A DNA stretch of 64,000 nt. Source: Pelomonas sp. SE-A7. GTDB lineage: Bacteria; Pseudomonadota; Gammaproteobacteria; Burkholderiales; Burkholderiaceae_C. The notes below the pieces were generated by a model that saw only the letters and a program-made list of their open reading frames with translations, was not told where the DNA came from and made no database searches. The DNA is taken from NCBI RefSeq assembly GCF_030345705.1, contig NZ_JAUASW010000001.1, positions 868,001 through 932,000 of the forward strand, written 5' to 3'. A program made the position numbers and the translations under genes. Positions 9,119 through 17,948 of the stretch are shown here, in pieces (position 1 is the stretch's first letter; each line of letters begins with the position of its first letter).

Positions 9119-12112
9119 TCAGAAGGTGTAGCTGGCCTGGACCGTGTAGCGCCGGCCGGTGTAGTTGACCGCTCGGGTCATGAAGCCGATCTGCTGCTGC
9201 ATCAGCTGCTTGGCCAACGCGTTGTTCAGGTTCTGCCCTTCCAGGCTGAGGCTGAACTTGTCGTCGACGCGGTAGGTGATGCCACCGTCCAGCTGGCCAT
9301 AGGCCGCACTCCAGGTCGGCAGGGCCCAGGCCACGCTGTTGCCGTTGGCCAGGCGGCCGTCGCTGCCGCGCGTGCCGTTGATGTTGATGCCCTGCAGGTA
9401 CTTGGAGCGCCAGCTGTAGGCCAGGCGAGCCGAGACCTGGCCCCAGTCGTACAGGAAGGCCAGGTTGTAGGCATGCTTGGACAGGTTCTGCAGCGGCATG
9501 TCGCCGAAGGCCTTGCCGTCGGTGTCGCAGCCGTTGATGTTCAGGTTGTAGTTGCCGGCGCCGCCGTCCGTGCCGCCGCAGTAGGCCGCGAACACCGGGG
9601 TGTAGAGCTTGGTCTTGCTATCCACCAGGGTGTAGTTGAGCTGCAGGCCCAGGCCCGACATCCAGCCCGGCAGCATGTCCAGGTAGCGCTGGAACGACAG
9701 CTCGATGCCGCGGGCCGTGCCCTTGGCGCCATTGACCGGCGAGGTGACGACGAAGTTCTGCAGCTTGCCGGTGCTATCGGGCACCTGGAAGGTCGAGGCC
9801 TGGTTGACGATGACGTCCTTCAGCTCCTTGTCGAACAGGGCCACGGTGAAGGAGCCGCTCTTGGAGAAGTACCACTCGGCCGTCAGGTCCAGCTGGTTGG
9901 ACTTGACCGGCTTGAGCATCGGGTTGCCGCTGGCCGAACCGGTCAGGCCCACGCTGTCGATCACCAGGCTGTTGCCGGTGGTGTGCTGCTGGGTGTCCAG
10001 CGCCAGCGTGGTGTAGGCCTGCATCTGCGAGAAGTCGGGCCGCGTCACGGCCTTGGCCAGGGCGAAGCGGTACTGCAGCTCCGGGCTGGCCTTGTAGCGC
10101 AGGTTCAGGCTGGGCAGCACGTCGGTGTAGTTCTGCTCGGCCACCATGGGCTTGCTGAAGCTGGCGATGGACGGGATGGCGAGGCCGCCATAACTCTGGC
10201 CGGGCTGCAGGGCCGGCGCATTGTTCTTGAACACCGTGTAGCCGTTGGCCTTCATGTCGGTGCGCACCACGCGCAGACCGACGTTGCCGTCCAGCGGCAC
10301 TTTGTTGCTCTCGCTGAAGTCGAAGCGCAGCTGGCCGTAGGCCGCCTGGGTCTTCTCATGCTGCTCGTTCGTGCCCGAGGGATCGGTGCCGAAGCTGGCC
10401 GGCGTCCAGGCCGCGCAGCCGCTGCCCCAGCCGTTGGCCTGGGTGAATTCCTGGCACAGGATGTCGTGGTACTTGTGCAGGGCCGTGTAGGTGCCCGGGA
10501 AGCCCTGTGCCAGCGACACGTCGGGCACATAGATGCCGGGCACGCTCTGGCCGCCGAAGAAGTTGTTGAACTGGTGCAGCTGCACCGGCGCGTTGAAGCG
10601 CGGGTCGTTCAGCCGGGCCAGGCCGCTGATGTCCCAACCCTGCTGCCAGGTCTGGGTGATGGCGGCCCAGTTGTAGCCAGGCACCGAGTTGATCGTGGTG
10701 GCGTCGCGGTCGGTCATGCGCACGCCGAACTGCAGGTCCTGCAGCACCGGGTGGTCCAGGTTGAGCTTGGCATCGGCACGCCAGACCTTGGACTCTGCCT
10801 TGCTCCGGTCCATGTGCTCCATGGTGAAGGCCCAGTAGTAGTTGCCCTTGTTCTGCAGGGCCGCCAGGTCGGCGGCGTCGAACACCACGCGCGGCACCGA
10901 GCCGCTCAGGTCCAGCGTCTCCTTGGGCATCTGCAGGCCGGTGGCGATGGTGGAGTCGAAGGCATTGGTCTTGGACTTCACGATCTGCAGGTCGGTGCTG
11001 AAGCTCCAGGCGTCGCTGGCCTTCCACTTGAGGTTCCAGCCCAGGTCGCGGGTGCGCGAGTCGCGGGTCATGTAGCGAGTGTCGGCACCGAAGTTGACGC
11101 CACCGTCGGCCGGCGCGCTGAGCGTGCCCTTGAGCAGCTGGCCGTTGGGGCCATAGGTGGCGCCATTGGCAATCTGGATGTTCCAGGGATTGGACTGGGC
11201 GAACAGCGCGTTCTCGTCCCAGTGCATCTTGTACTTGGACTCGAAGTAGGTCAGCGAGCTGCTGACATCGTTCTTGCGCCACTGCAGAGCGCCGTAGGTA
11301 CCTTCGCGGGTGCGGTCGAAATTGGAGTCGCGCCATTGCGCACCCTTGGGCACCCAGTGCGTGCCGTCGACCTTGTAGTAGGGCTCGACCTGCCAGAGGT
11401 CGGTGCGGGTCGTGGTCTTGCTGCGCGCCAGGCTGAGCAAGGCGCCGAACTCGCCGGCATCGGTGCTCCAGCGGTTGGAGATCAGGCCCGAGCCGTTGGG
11501 ACTCCACTTCTTCTGCAGCGAGTTGTAGCCGCCGCTCAGCGTGAGGCCGCCCTTGAAGCCGGCGTAGTCGAAGGGCATGGCGGTGCGCAGGTTCACCAGG
11601 CCGCCGATGGCGCCTTCTATCTGCACCGCCGACGGGTTCTTGTAGACGTCCACCGCCGCCATCAGCTCGGGCGGCACGTCCTCGAAGTTCAGGGCGCGGC
11701 CGCCGTTGGCCGAGAAGGTGTCGCGGCCGTTCAGCTCGGAGCGCACGTAGGACAGGCCGCGGATGTTCACGCCCGAACCTTCCACCGAGTAGTGCTCGGG
11801 GTCGTTCTTGGCCATGGTGCGGTCGATGGTCACGCCGACCACGCGCTGCAGCACCTCGGTGACCGAGCGGTCGGGCAGCTTGCCTATGTCGTCGGCGACG
11901 ATGGAATCGACGATCTCGTCCGATTCCTGCTTGATCTTCTGGGCCGACTGCAGCGCGGCGCGGCGGCCGGTGACGATCACGCTCTCGACCTTCTGGACCT
12001 TGGGATCGGCCGGCGGCGTGGGTGCGGTCTGGGCTTGCGCCAGGCCGCTCAGCAGCAGCGCGCTCTGCGCTGCCGCCAGGGAAATCGCAGTCCTGTGGAA
12101 CGGGTACTTCAT
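9119..12112 (-). CDS. TonB-dependent receptor, carbohydrate uptake type
   Basis: Outer-membrane receptor of 997 residues. It has a signal peptide ending around GLAQAQ, then a TonB-box-like VESVIVTGRRAA, a plug domain (IVADDIGKLPDRSVTEVLQR, VNIRGLSYVRSELNGRD) and a long barrel ending in the aromatic C-terminus YTVQASYTF. The style is that of the sugar-transport TonB receptors of Xanthomonas and Caulobacter, not a siderophore receptor, and there is no SusD partner. A strong ribosome site AGGAGACAAG precedes the ATG. As first gene of the degradative block it should import xyloglucan oligosaccharides made by GH74. The ligand is inferred from the neighbours. Confidence 0.93.
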   Translation of the reverse strand: MKYPFHRTAISLAAAQSALLLSGLAQAQTAPTPPADPKVQKVESVIVTGRRAALQSAQKIKQESDEIVDSIVADDIGKLPDRSVTEVLQRVVGVTIDRTMAKNDPEHYSVEGSGVNIRGLSYVRSELNGRDTFSANGGRALNFEDVPPELMAAVDVYKNPSAVQIEGAIGGLVNLRTAMPFDYAGFKGGLTLSGGYNSLQKKWSPNGSGLISNRWSTDAGEFGALLSLARSKTTTRTDLWQVEPYYKVDGTHWVPKGAQWRDSNFDRTREGTYGALQWRKNDVSSSLTYFESKYKMHWDENALFAQSNPWNIQIANGATYGPNGQLLKGTLSAPADGGVNFGADTRYMTRDSRTRDLGWNLKWKASDAWSFSTDLQIVKSKTNAFDSTIATGLQMPKETLDLSGSVPRVVFDAADLAALQNKGNYYWAFTMEHMDRSKAESKVWRADAKLNLDHPVLQDLQFGVRMTDRDATTINSVPGYNWAAITQTWQQGWDISGLARLNDPRFNAPVQLHQFNNFFGGQSVPGIYVPDVSLAQGFPGTYTALHKYHDILCQEFTQANGWGSGCAAWTPASFGTDPSGTNEQHEKTQAAYGQLRFDFSESNKVPLDGNVGLRVVRTDMKANGYTVFKNNAPALQPGQSYGGLAIPSIASFSKPMVAEQNYTDVLPSLNLRYKASPELQYRFALAKAVTRPDFSQMQAYTTLALDTQQHTTGNSLVIDSVGLTGSASGNPMLKPVKSNQLDLTAEWYFSKSGSFTVALFDKELKDVIVNQASTFQVPDSTGKLQNFVVTSPVNGAKGTARGIELSFQRYLDMLPGWMSGLGLQLNYTLVDSKTKLYTPVFAAYCGGTDGGAGNYNLNINGCDTDGKAFGDMPLQNLSKHAYNLAFLYDWGQVSARLAYSWRSKYLQGININGTRGSDGRLANGNSVAWALPTWSAAYGQLDGGITYRVDDKFSLSLEGQNLNNALAKQLMQQQIGFMTRAVNYTGRRYTVQASYTF

Positions 12113-12278
12113 CTTGTCTCCTGTTGGGTCTCTTTGTCTGATGAATGTCTTGACGGACCGTCGCTCTAGCCTGCAGGGCTATTCGCGCCGGACCCTTGTC
12201 GGGCGCCGCGACGCGAAGGGTCGCCATGGCCCCGGGCAGGAACGGGAAAGCGGTGAAGAAGCAAGGCGTGCGTCCATC
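12113..12278 (-). promoter_or_regulatory. Intergenic leader between xylA and the TonB receptor
   Basis: This 166-base gap is the only sizeable break in the minus-strand cluster and could hold a separate promoter for the receptor-glycosidase block. It contains the inverted repeat GACCCTT/AAGGGTC (12191-12222) and a GACGG-A-CCGTC element near 12154-12164. I could not assign convincing -35/-10 hexamers, and no T-tract follows the hairpin, so a terminator is not supported. Confidence 0.35.
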
Positions 12279-13601
12279 TCAGCCGTGGATCACGCGGTTG
12301 ACGAGGTTCTCCAGGTATTCCTGGCGGCCCGATTGCGGCGCCACGTCCTGGTTGGCGGACAGCACCTGCTCGGCCAGCTGCTCCAGCGAGCGGTGGCCCA
12401 GCAGGATGTCCTGGCCGGCGGGCGCATCCCAGCCGGCATAACGGGCATCGAGCGCGGCCTTCAGGCGGCCGTCCTGGATCAGCTTCTCGGCCGCCAGCAG
12501 CGCCTGGGCGCAGAGGTCCATGCCGCCGATGTGGCCGTGGAACAGGTCGGCCGCGTCTATCGACTGGCGGCGCACCTTGGCATCGAAGTTCAGGCCGCCG
12601 GAACCCAGGCCACCGGCCTGCACGATGTAGTACATCGCCAGCGCCATCTCCGGCAGGTTGTTGGGGAACTGGTCGGTGTCCCAGCCCAGCTGCGCATCGC
12701 CGCGGTTCATGTCGATGGAACCCAGGATGCCCAGGGCCGCGGCGGTGGCGATCTCGTGTTCGAAGCTGTGGCCCGACAGCGTGGCGTGGTTGGCCTCGAT
12801 GTTGACCTTGACCTCCTGCTCCAGGCCGTAGCGCTTGAGGAAGCCGTAGACCGTGGCGGTGTCGAAGTCGTACTGGTGCTTGGACGGCTCGCGCGGCTTG
12901 GGCTCCAGCAGGATGGCGCCCTTGAAACCGATCTTGTGCTTGTAGTCCACCACCATGGACAGGAAGCGGCCCAGCTGGTCCAGCTCCTGGCCCATCCGGG
13001 TGTTCAGCAGGGTCTCGTAGCCTTCGCGTCCGCCCCACAGCACATAGTTCTCGCCGCCCAGCTCCCGCGTGGCATCCATGGCGTCGCGCACCTGCAAAGC
13101 GGCCATGCTGAACACGGCCGGGTCGGGGTTGGAAGCAGCGCCGCCCATGAAGCGGCGATGGCTGAAAAGATTGGCCGTGCCCCACAGCAGCTTGACGCCA
13201 CTGCGCTGCTGGTGCTCGCCCAGCACCGCCACCATGCGGCGGAAGTTCTCGTGGCTTTCGCGCGGCGTCGCGCCTTCGGGCGCCACGTCGCGGTCATGGA
13301 AGCAGTAGTACGGGGCGCCCAGCTTCTCGAAGAACTCGAAGGCCGCCTCGGCCTTGCGCTCGGCCAGCTCCATGGGCGTGCCGCCCTGAAACCAGGGTCG
13401 CTCGAAGGTGGCCAGGCCGAAGGGGTCCATGCCGGTCCAGACGAAGTTGTGCCAGTAGCAGACGGCGAAGCGCAGCTGCTCGGCCATGGTCTTGCCCAGC
13501 ACCATTCGGTCCTTGTCGTAGTGGCGGAAGGACAGCGGGTCGTCGCTCTGCGGGCCCTTGAACTGGACGGGGGCAATGGCGTGGAAGTAGCTTTGGCTCA
13601 T
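12279..13601 (-). CDS. xylA: Xylose isomerase
   Basis: 440 residues, the length of class II bacterial xylose isomerases. It converts D-xylose to D-xylulose in the cytoplasm. Conserved pieces include VWTGMDPFG, the catalytic CFHDRDVAPEG (His102, Asp105), LLEPKPREPSKHQYD, the metal ligands in KVNIEANHATLSGH and SIDMNRGDAQLGWDTDQFP. The start MSQSYFHAI is fixed by the ATGA overlap with xylB; an upstream extension is arginine-rich read-through in the wrong gene. Xylose released from xyloglucan or xylan would enter here. Regulated most likely by the ROK protein at the head of the operon. Confidence 0.97.
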   Translation of the reverse strand: MSQSYFHAIAPVQFKGPQSDDPLSFRHYDKDRMVLGKTMAEQLRFAVCYWHNFVWTGMDPFGLATFERPWFQGGTPMELAERKAEAAFEFFEKLGAPYYCFHDRDVAPEGATPRESHENFRRMVAVLGEHQQRSGVKLLWGTANLFSHRRFMGGAASNPDPAVFSMAALQVRDAMDATRELGGENYVLWGGREGYETLLNTRMGQELDQLGRFLSMVVDYKHKIGFKGAILLEPKPREPSKHQYDFDTATVYGFLKRYGLEQEVKVNIEANHATLSGHSFEHEIATAAALGILGSIDMNRGDAQLGWDTDQFPNNLPEMALAMYYIVQAGGLGSGGLNFDAKVRRQSIDAADLFHGHIGGMDLCAQALLAAEKLIQDGRLKAALDARYAGWDAPAGQDILLGHRSLEQLAEQVLSANQDVAPQSGRQEYLENLVNRVIHG

Positions 13602-15082
13602 GGGGTTCGGCTCGGGGTCGGGGCCGGGCTCAGGTCGTCGAGCCGGCGGTACAGCTCGCGAAAGCACGCGAGCCGTGGTTGAAGACGGGCCTGGGCGGCG
13701 GGCCGCGGCAGGTAGGTGGCGGACAGCGGCGGGCGGCTGCAGACCGAGGCCTCGTCGCCACCGACGGCCAGCCACGCCAGCCGCGCGGCGCCCAGCGCGC
13801 CGCCGGTTTCACCGCCGTCATGGGTGTGGATCCGCAGGTCCAGCGCATCGGCGATCAGCTGGGCCCAGAAAGCGCTGCGCGCGCCACCGCCGACCAGCGA
13901 AAGCTCGCGCAGCTCGGTGCCCGAGGCCTGCAGCGCCGCCAGGCCGTCGGCCAGGCCAAAGGCCACGCCTTCGAGCACGGCGTAGCTGCAATGGGCCCGC
14001 TCGCTCTCATGCGTCAGGCCCTGGAAAAGGCCGGAGGCAAAGGGGTTGTTGTGCGGCGTGCGCTCTCCGGCCAGGTACGGCAGGAAGATGGGCGCGCCGG
14101 CCAGGGCAGGCTCGTCCAGTTGCTCGACCTCGGCCAGCAGCGCCGCCTCGGCCTGTCCGGTCAGCCGGGCCCACCAGCGCAGACAGCTGGCGGCCGACAG
14201 CATCACGCTCATCTGGTGCCAGCGCTGTGGCAACGCATGGCAGAAGGCGTGCACGGCGCTCTGCGGGCGCGGGCGGTAGCGGTCGTTGACGACGAAGAGC
14301 ACGCCCGAGGTGCCGAGCGAGATGAAGCCGTCGCCGGGTTTCACCGCGCCTATGCCGATGGCACTGGCCGCGTTGTCGCCGGCACCGCCGGCAATCAGGA
14401 CTTCGGCGCCCAGGCCCCAGGCCTTGGCCAGCTCCGGCCTGAGCCGGCCGGAGACCTGGTTGCTCTCGACCAGGCGCGGCATCTGCTCGCGGCTCAGGCC
14501 GCAGGCGGCCAGCAGCTCGTCCGACCAGTCGCGTGCCGCCACGTCCAGCCACAGGGTGCCGGCCGCGTCTGAGGGCTCGGAGACCTGGTCGCCCGAGAGC
14601 TGCAGGCGCAGCCAGTCCTTGGGCAGCAAGACACTGCGGATCTGGGCGAAGAGATCGGGCTCGTGCCGGGCGACCCACAGCAGCTTGGGGGCGGTGAAGC
14701 CGGGCATGGCCAGGTTGCCGGCGATGCGGTGCAGCTGCGGAGCACGCTCCGTCAAGACCTGGCACTCGGCATGGCTGCGGCCGTCGTTCCAGAGGATGGC
14801 GGGACGCAGCACGCGCTCGCCCTCGCCCAGCAGCACGGCGCCATGCATCTGGCCCGACAGGCCGATGGCGCGGACCTGGGCGAACTCGCTCATGTGCTTG
14901 CCGCGCAGGGTCTGCACCGCCTGCTGCGTGGCCTGCCACCAGGCTTCGGGCTCTTGTTCAGCCCACAGCGGCTGCGGACGCGAGACCTGCAGCGGCGAGG
15001 CGGCCGTACCGACGATGGCGCCCTGGCCGTCAAGCAGCAAGAGCTTGACTTCCGAGGTGCCCAGGTCGATGCCCAGGAACAT
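13598..15082 (-). CDS. xylB: Xylulokinase
   Basis: 494 residues of the FGGY sugar kinase family. It phosphorylates D-xylulose to xylulose 5-phosphate, which enters the pentose phosphate pathway. The phosphate loop FLGIDLGTSEVKLLLLD opens the protein, SGQMHGAVLL (about residue 76) is the xylulokinase signature, GGAGDNAASAIG carries the catalytic aspartate, and VGGGARSAFWAQLIAD is the second FGGY motif. It overlaps the regulator stop by one base (TGATG) upstream and xylA by four bases downstream, so all three are one translational unit. Confidence 0.96.
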   Translation of the reverse strand: MFLGIDLGTSEVKLLLLDGQGAIVGTAASPLQVSRPQPLWAEQEPEAWWQATQQAVQTLRGKHMSEFAQVRAIGLSGQMHGAVLLGEGERVLRPAILWNDGRSHAECQVLTERAPQLHRIAGNLAMPGFTAPKLLWVARHEPDLFAQIRSVLLPKDWLRLQLSGDQVSEPSDAAGTLWLDVAARDWSDELLAACGLSREQMPRLVESNQVSGRLRPELAKAWGLGAEVLIAGGAGDNAASAIGIGAVKPGDGFISLGTSGVLFVVNDRYRPRPQSAVHAFCHALPQRWHQMSVMLSAASCLRWWARLTGQAEAALLAEVEQLDEPALAGAPIFLPYLAGERTPHNNPFASGLFQGLTHESERAHCSYAVLEGVAFGLADGLAALQASGTELRELSLVGGGARSAFWAQLIADALDLRIHTHDGGETGGALGAARLAWLAVGGDEASVCSRPPLSATYLPRPAAQARLQPRLACFRELYRRLDDLSPAPTPSRTP

Positions 15083-16305
15083 CAGTCGCCCTCTCGCGCC
15101 ATGGCCGTGGTCTGCGGCAGGGCCGGACGGGTCAGGCGGTAGCGGGCCAGGCCGGCCGCGCCGACGGCCACGGCATTGGAGCCGTAGCGCGAGGTGCGGA
15201 CCGTGGGCGATGGCAGGCTGGCAGCCGCGGAGTAGTCCTGCAAGGTCTCCAGCGCCGACTTCAGGAACGGCTCGCCCAGCTCGACCACCGAGCCACCCAG
15301 CACGATGCAGGCCGGGTCGTAGGCGGTGGCCAGGTTCTGCAGCAGCACGCCCAGGTAGCGGCCGGCCGAGGCGACGACCTTGCTGGTCTCGTCCTCCCCC
15401 GCCGCCAGGCGCGAGCGCACCTCGGCCATCGAGCCCGGCAGATGGGCCTCTTCTTCCAGCTCGGCATGGCGCAGGATGGCGCGGCTGCCTATCAAGGCTT
15501 CGGCGCAGCCGCGGCGGCCGCAGGAGCAGCGCGGTCCGTTGATCTGCAGCACCATGTGGCCGACCTCGCCGGCAAAGCCGCGCGCGCCGGTCAACAGCCT
15601 TTCGCCGACGACCACGCCGGCGCCCACGCCCTGGTTGATGCTGACGTAGAGCAGCGGGTCCGAGGACGGCGAGGCGTTGAACTCCATCTCGCCCAGCGCC
15701 GCCACGTCGGCTTCGTTTTGCAGGAACAGCGGCACCTCGGCCAGGTTGCTGCCGCGCAGCTTCTCGGCCAGCAGCTCGCCGACCGGCACGTCGCGCCAGC
15801 CCAGGTTGGGCGCGAAGTTCAGCACGCCGCGTGCCTCGTCCACACCGCCGGGCAGGCCCACGCCCATGCCGATGATCTGCTGGGCCGCGTCCAGCTGCTT
15901 GCGCACCTTGAGCAGGGCATTGGCGAGCACGGTGATGCAGGCCTTGGCACCCTTGGCCGCTTCATAGTTGGCCACGGCACAGGCCTGGACCTCGCCGGTC
16001 AGCGAGGTCGCGACCACGCGCACCACCTCGATGTCGACCTCGGCACCGAGCAGCAGCAGCCGCGAGGGATCGATAAACAGCGGCGTGGGCCGGCGACCCA
16101 GGTCACCGGTGGCCACCACCTCGCGCTCCACCAGCCAGCCCTCGCCGAGCAGCTCGCGCACCAGCGAGCTGACGGTGGATTTGGTCAGGCCCACGGCATT
16201 GGCCAGGTCCACGCGGGACAGGCCGGGGCTGACGCACAGCTGGCGCACCAGGGCCATGCGATTGATGAGCTTGAGCAGCGTCTGGCTGCCCGCTTCGGCT
16301 TGCAC
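15082..16305 (-). CDS. ROK-family transcriptional regulator of xylose genes (XylR-like)
   Basis: 407 residues: a winged helix-turn-helix at about 15-75 (SRVDLANAVGLTKSTVSSLVREL) joined to a ROK kinase-like domain with the zinc motif CSCGRRGCAEA. ROK repressors of this shape bind sugar and release their operator. The start is GTG at 16305, supported by GGAGACAAACAAGTG on the minus strand. It heads the xylB-xylA operon and is divergent from the halogenase gene across a 106-base spacer with two palindromes. Regulation of both directions is the simplest reading. Naming it XylR rests on context. Confidence 0.9.
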   Translation of the reverse strand: MQAEAGSQTLLKLINRMALVRQLCVSPGLSRVDLANAVGLTKSTVSSLVRELLGEGWLVEREVVATGDLGRRPTPLFIDPSRLLLLGAEVDIEVVRVVATSLTGEVQACAVANYEAAKGAKACITVLANALLKVRKQLDAAQQIIGMGVGLPGGVDEARGVLNFAPNLGWRDVPVGELLAEKLRGSNLAEVPLFLQNEADVAALGEMEFNASPSSDPLLYVSINQGVGAGVVVGERLLTGARGFAGEVGHMVLQINGPRCSCGRRGCAEALIGSRAILRHAELEEEAHLPGSMAEVRSRLAAGEDETSKVVASAGRYLGVLLQNLATAYDPACIVLGGSVVELGEPFLKSALETLQDYSAAASLPSPTVRTSRYGSNAVAVGAAGLARYRLTRPALPQTTAMAREGD

Positions 16306-16411
16306 TTGTTTGTCTCCAGGGGTCGCATCGTGTCGTGCGATTTAGCGCTATATTAGTTCGACCGTTGCACGAAATAAATTGGGTGTTAACACCTAGGCAA
16401 GGAGACAAGGC
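16306..16411. promoter_or_regulatory. Divergent promoter region of the ROK regulator and the halogenase gene
   Basis: The spacer is strikingly AT-richer than its surroundings (TATATTAG, AAATAAATT). It contains two perfect palindromes: TAGCGCTA at 16343-16350 and GGTGTTAACACC at 16382-16393. The first equals the core of the Caulobacter XylR operator (TGGTAGCGCTAACA). The second lies 7 bases upstream of the halogenase ribosome site GGAGA (16401-16405). Both are good operator candidates; individual -35/-10 elements are not confidently assigned. Confidence 0.6.
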
Positions 16412-17938
16412 ATGGAGAACGACCTGGCCCTCAGGAGAATCGTCATCGTCGGTGGTGGCACGGCCGGCTGGATGGCCGCCGCGCCGCTGGCCCAGCAGTT
16501 CATGCGCGGCAGCGGCGAACGCTGCGAGATCCTGCTGGTGGAATCGCCCGACATAGGCACGGTGGGCGTCGGCGAGGCCACGTTGCCGCCGATCCGCTTC
16601 TACAACCGGGCCCTGGGCATCGAGGGCGCGGACTTCGTGCGCAAGACCCAGGGCAGCTTCAAGCTGGGCATCGAGTTCAAGGACTGGGGCCATCTCGGCC
16701 ACCGCTTCTTCCATGGCTTCGGAGACTTCGGCCCGGCGGTCGACGGCCGCTCGGCCTTCATGCACTGGCTGAGGCTGAACGAACAGGGCGAGATGCCGTC
16801 CTACGAGGACTGGTCCACGGCCACCCAGCTGGCGCGCGCCAACCGTTTCACGCCGCCGCAGGGCGAGGCGCCCTCACCGTCCGCCTCCTACTCATTCGCC
16901 TATCACTTCGATGCCTCGCTCTACGCCGCCTACCTGCGCGACTACGCGGTGCAGCGCGGCACCCAGCGCATCGAAGGCACCATCGTCGAGGTGGAACAGC
17001 GGCCGGAAGACGGCTTCGTCGCCGCCGTCAAGCTGGCCGACGGCCGGCGCATCGAGGGCGATCTGTTCATAGATTGCTCGGGCTTCAGGGCGCTCTTGAT
17101 CGAGGGCACGATGAAGGCCGGCTACGAGGACTGGAGCGCCCTGCTGCCCTGCAACAGCGCGCTGGCCGTGCCGACCCGCCGGGTCGAGCCGCTGACGCCC
17201 TACACCACCTCGACCGCGCGCGAGGCAGGCTGGCAATGGCGCATTCCTCTGCAGCACCGCACCGGCAACGGCCATGTCTATTGCAACGGCTTCATCAGCG
17301 ACGAGCGCGCCGAGGCCATCCTGATGCAGGGGCTGGACGCGCCCGCCCTGGCCTCGCCCCGGCCGCTGCGCTTCACCGCCGGCCGGCGCCGCCAGAGCTG
17401 GATCAAGAACGTGGTGGCCGTGGGACTGGCCGGCGGCTTTCTGGAGCCGCTGGAATCGACCAGCATCCAGCTGATCATGGATGCCGTCGGCCGGCTGATC
17501 CAATACTTCCCGGACCGCAGCTTCGCCCCGCAGCTGGCGGCCGAGTTCAACCGCAAGATGGCCCTGCAGTACGAGTCGATCCGCGACTTCATCGTGCTGC
17601 ACTACAAGCTGACCCGGCGCGACGATTCGGAGTTCTGGCGCTACTGCGCCGCCATGCCCATCCCCGACACGCTGGCCCACCAGATCGAGCTGTTCCGCGC
17701 CTCCGGCCGGGTCGCCATCCTGGACCCAGAGGGCTTTGCCGAACCGTCCTGGGTCTCGTTGCTGCTGGGTCTTGGCGTGCTGCCGCGAGGCCATGATCCG
17801 CTGGCCGACCGCGTGCCGCTGGACCAGCTGCGCCAGCACTTCGAGCGGGTGCGCCAGGCGATCACGCAGACGGTGGCCGGCACGCCCGACCATGCGGCCT
17901 ACCTGGAGCGGCATGCCAAGGCAGCACCGCTCGCCTGA
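16412..17938 (+). CDS. FAD-dependent tryptophan-halogenase-family protein
   Basis: 508 residues. The dinucleotide-binding GGGTAGWMA (residues 14-22), the conserved lysine of flavin halogenases in QGSFKLGIEF (Lys84) and the halogenase motif WQWRIP (Trp274, Trp276) are all intact, so catalytic competence is plausible. The protein sits divergently beside the xylose ROK regulator, not in a natural-product cluster. Comparable halogenase homologues occur in TonB-receptor sugar regulons of Xanthomonas and Caulobacter, where their substrate is unknown. A strong ribosome site (AAGGAGACAAGGC) precedes the ATG. Halogenation of tryptophan should not be assumed. Confidence 0.88.
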   Translation: MENDLALRRIVIVGGGTAGWMAAAPLAQQFMRGSGERCEILLVESPDIGTVGVGEATLPPIRFYNRALGIEGADFVRKTQGSFKLGIEFKDWGHLGHRFFHGFGDFGPAVDGRSAFMHWLRLNEQGEMPSYEDWSTATQLARANRFTPPQGEAPSPSASYSFAYHFDASLYAAYLRDYAVQRGTQRIEGTIVEVEQRPEDGFVAAVKLADGRRIEGDLFIDCSGFRALLIEGTMKAGYEDWSALLPCNSALAVPTRRVEPLTPYTTSTAREAGWQWRIPLQHRTGNGHVYCNGFISDERAEAILMQGLDAPALASPRPLRFTAGRRRQSWIKNVVAVGLAGGFLEPLESTSIQLIMDAVGRLIQYFPDRSFAPQLAAEFNRKMALQYESIRDFIVLHYKLTRRDDSEFWRYCAAMPIPDTLAHQIELFRASGRVAILDPEGFAEPSWVSLLLGLGVLPRGHDPLADRVPLDQLRQHFERVRQAITQTVAGTPDHAAYLERHAKAAPLA

Positions 17939-17948
17939 AGCAAGGGGG

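Noticed and set aside
12191..12222. Terminator after xylA
   Set aside because: The 7-bp arms have an 18-base loop and no T-tract on the minus strand.
16412..17938. Start of a halogenated natural-product cluster
   Set aside because: No synthetase, polyketide or tailoring genes are nearby; the neighbours are sugar genes and regulators.
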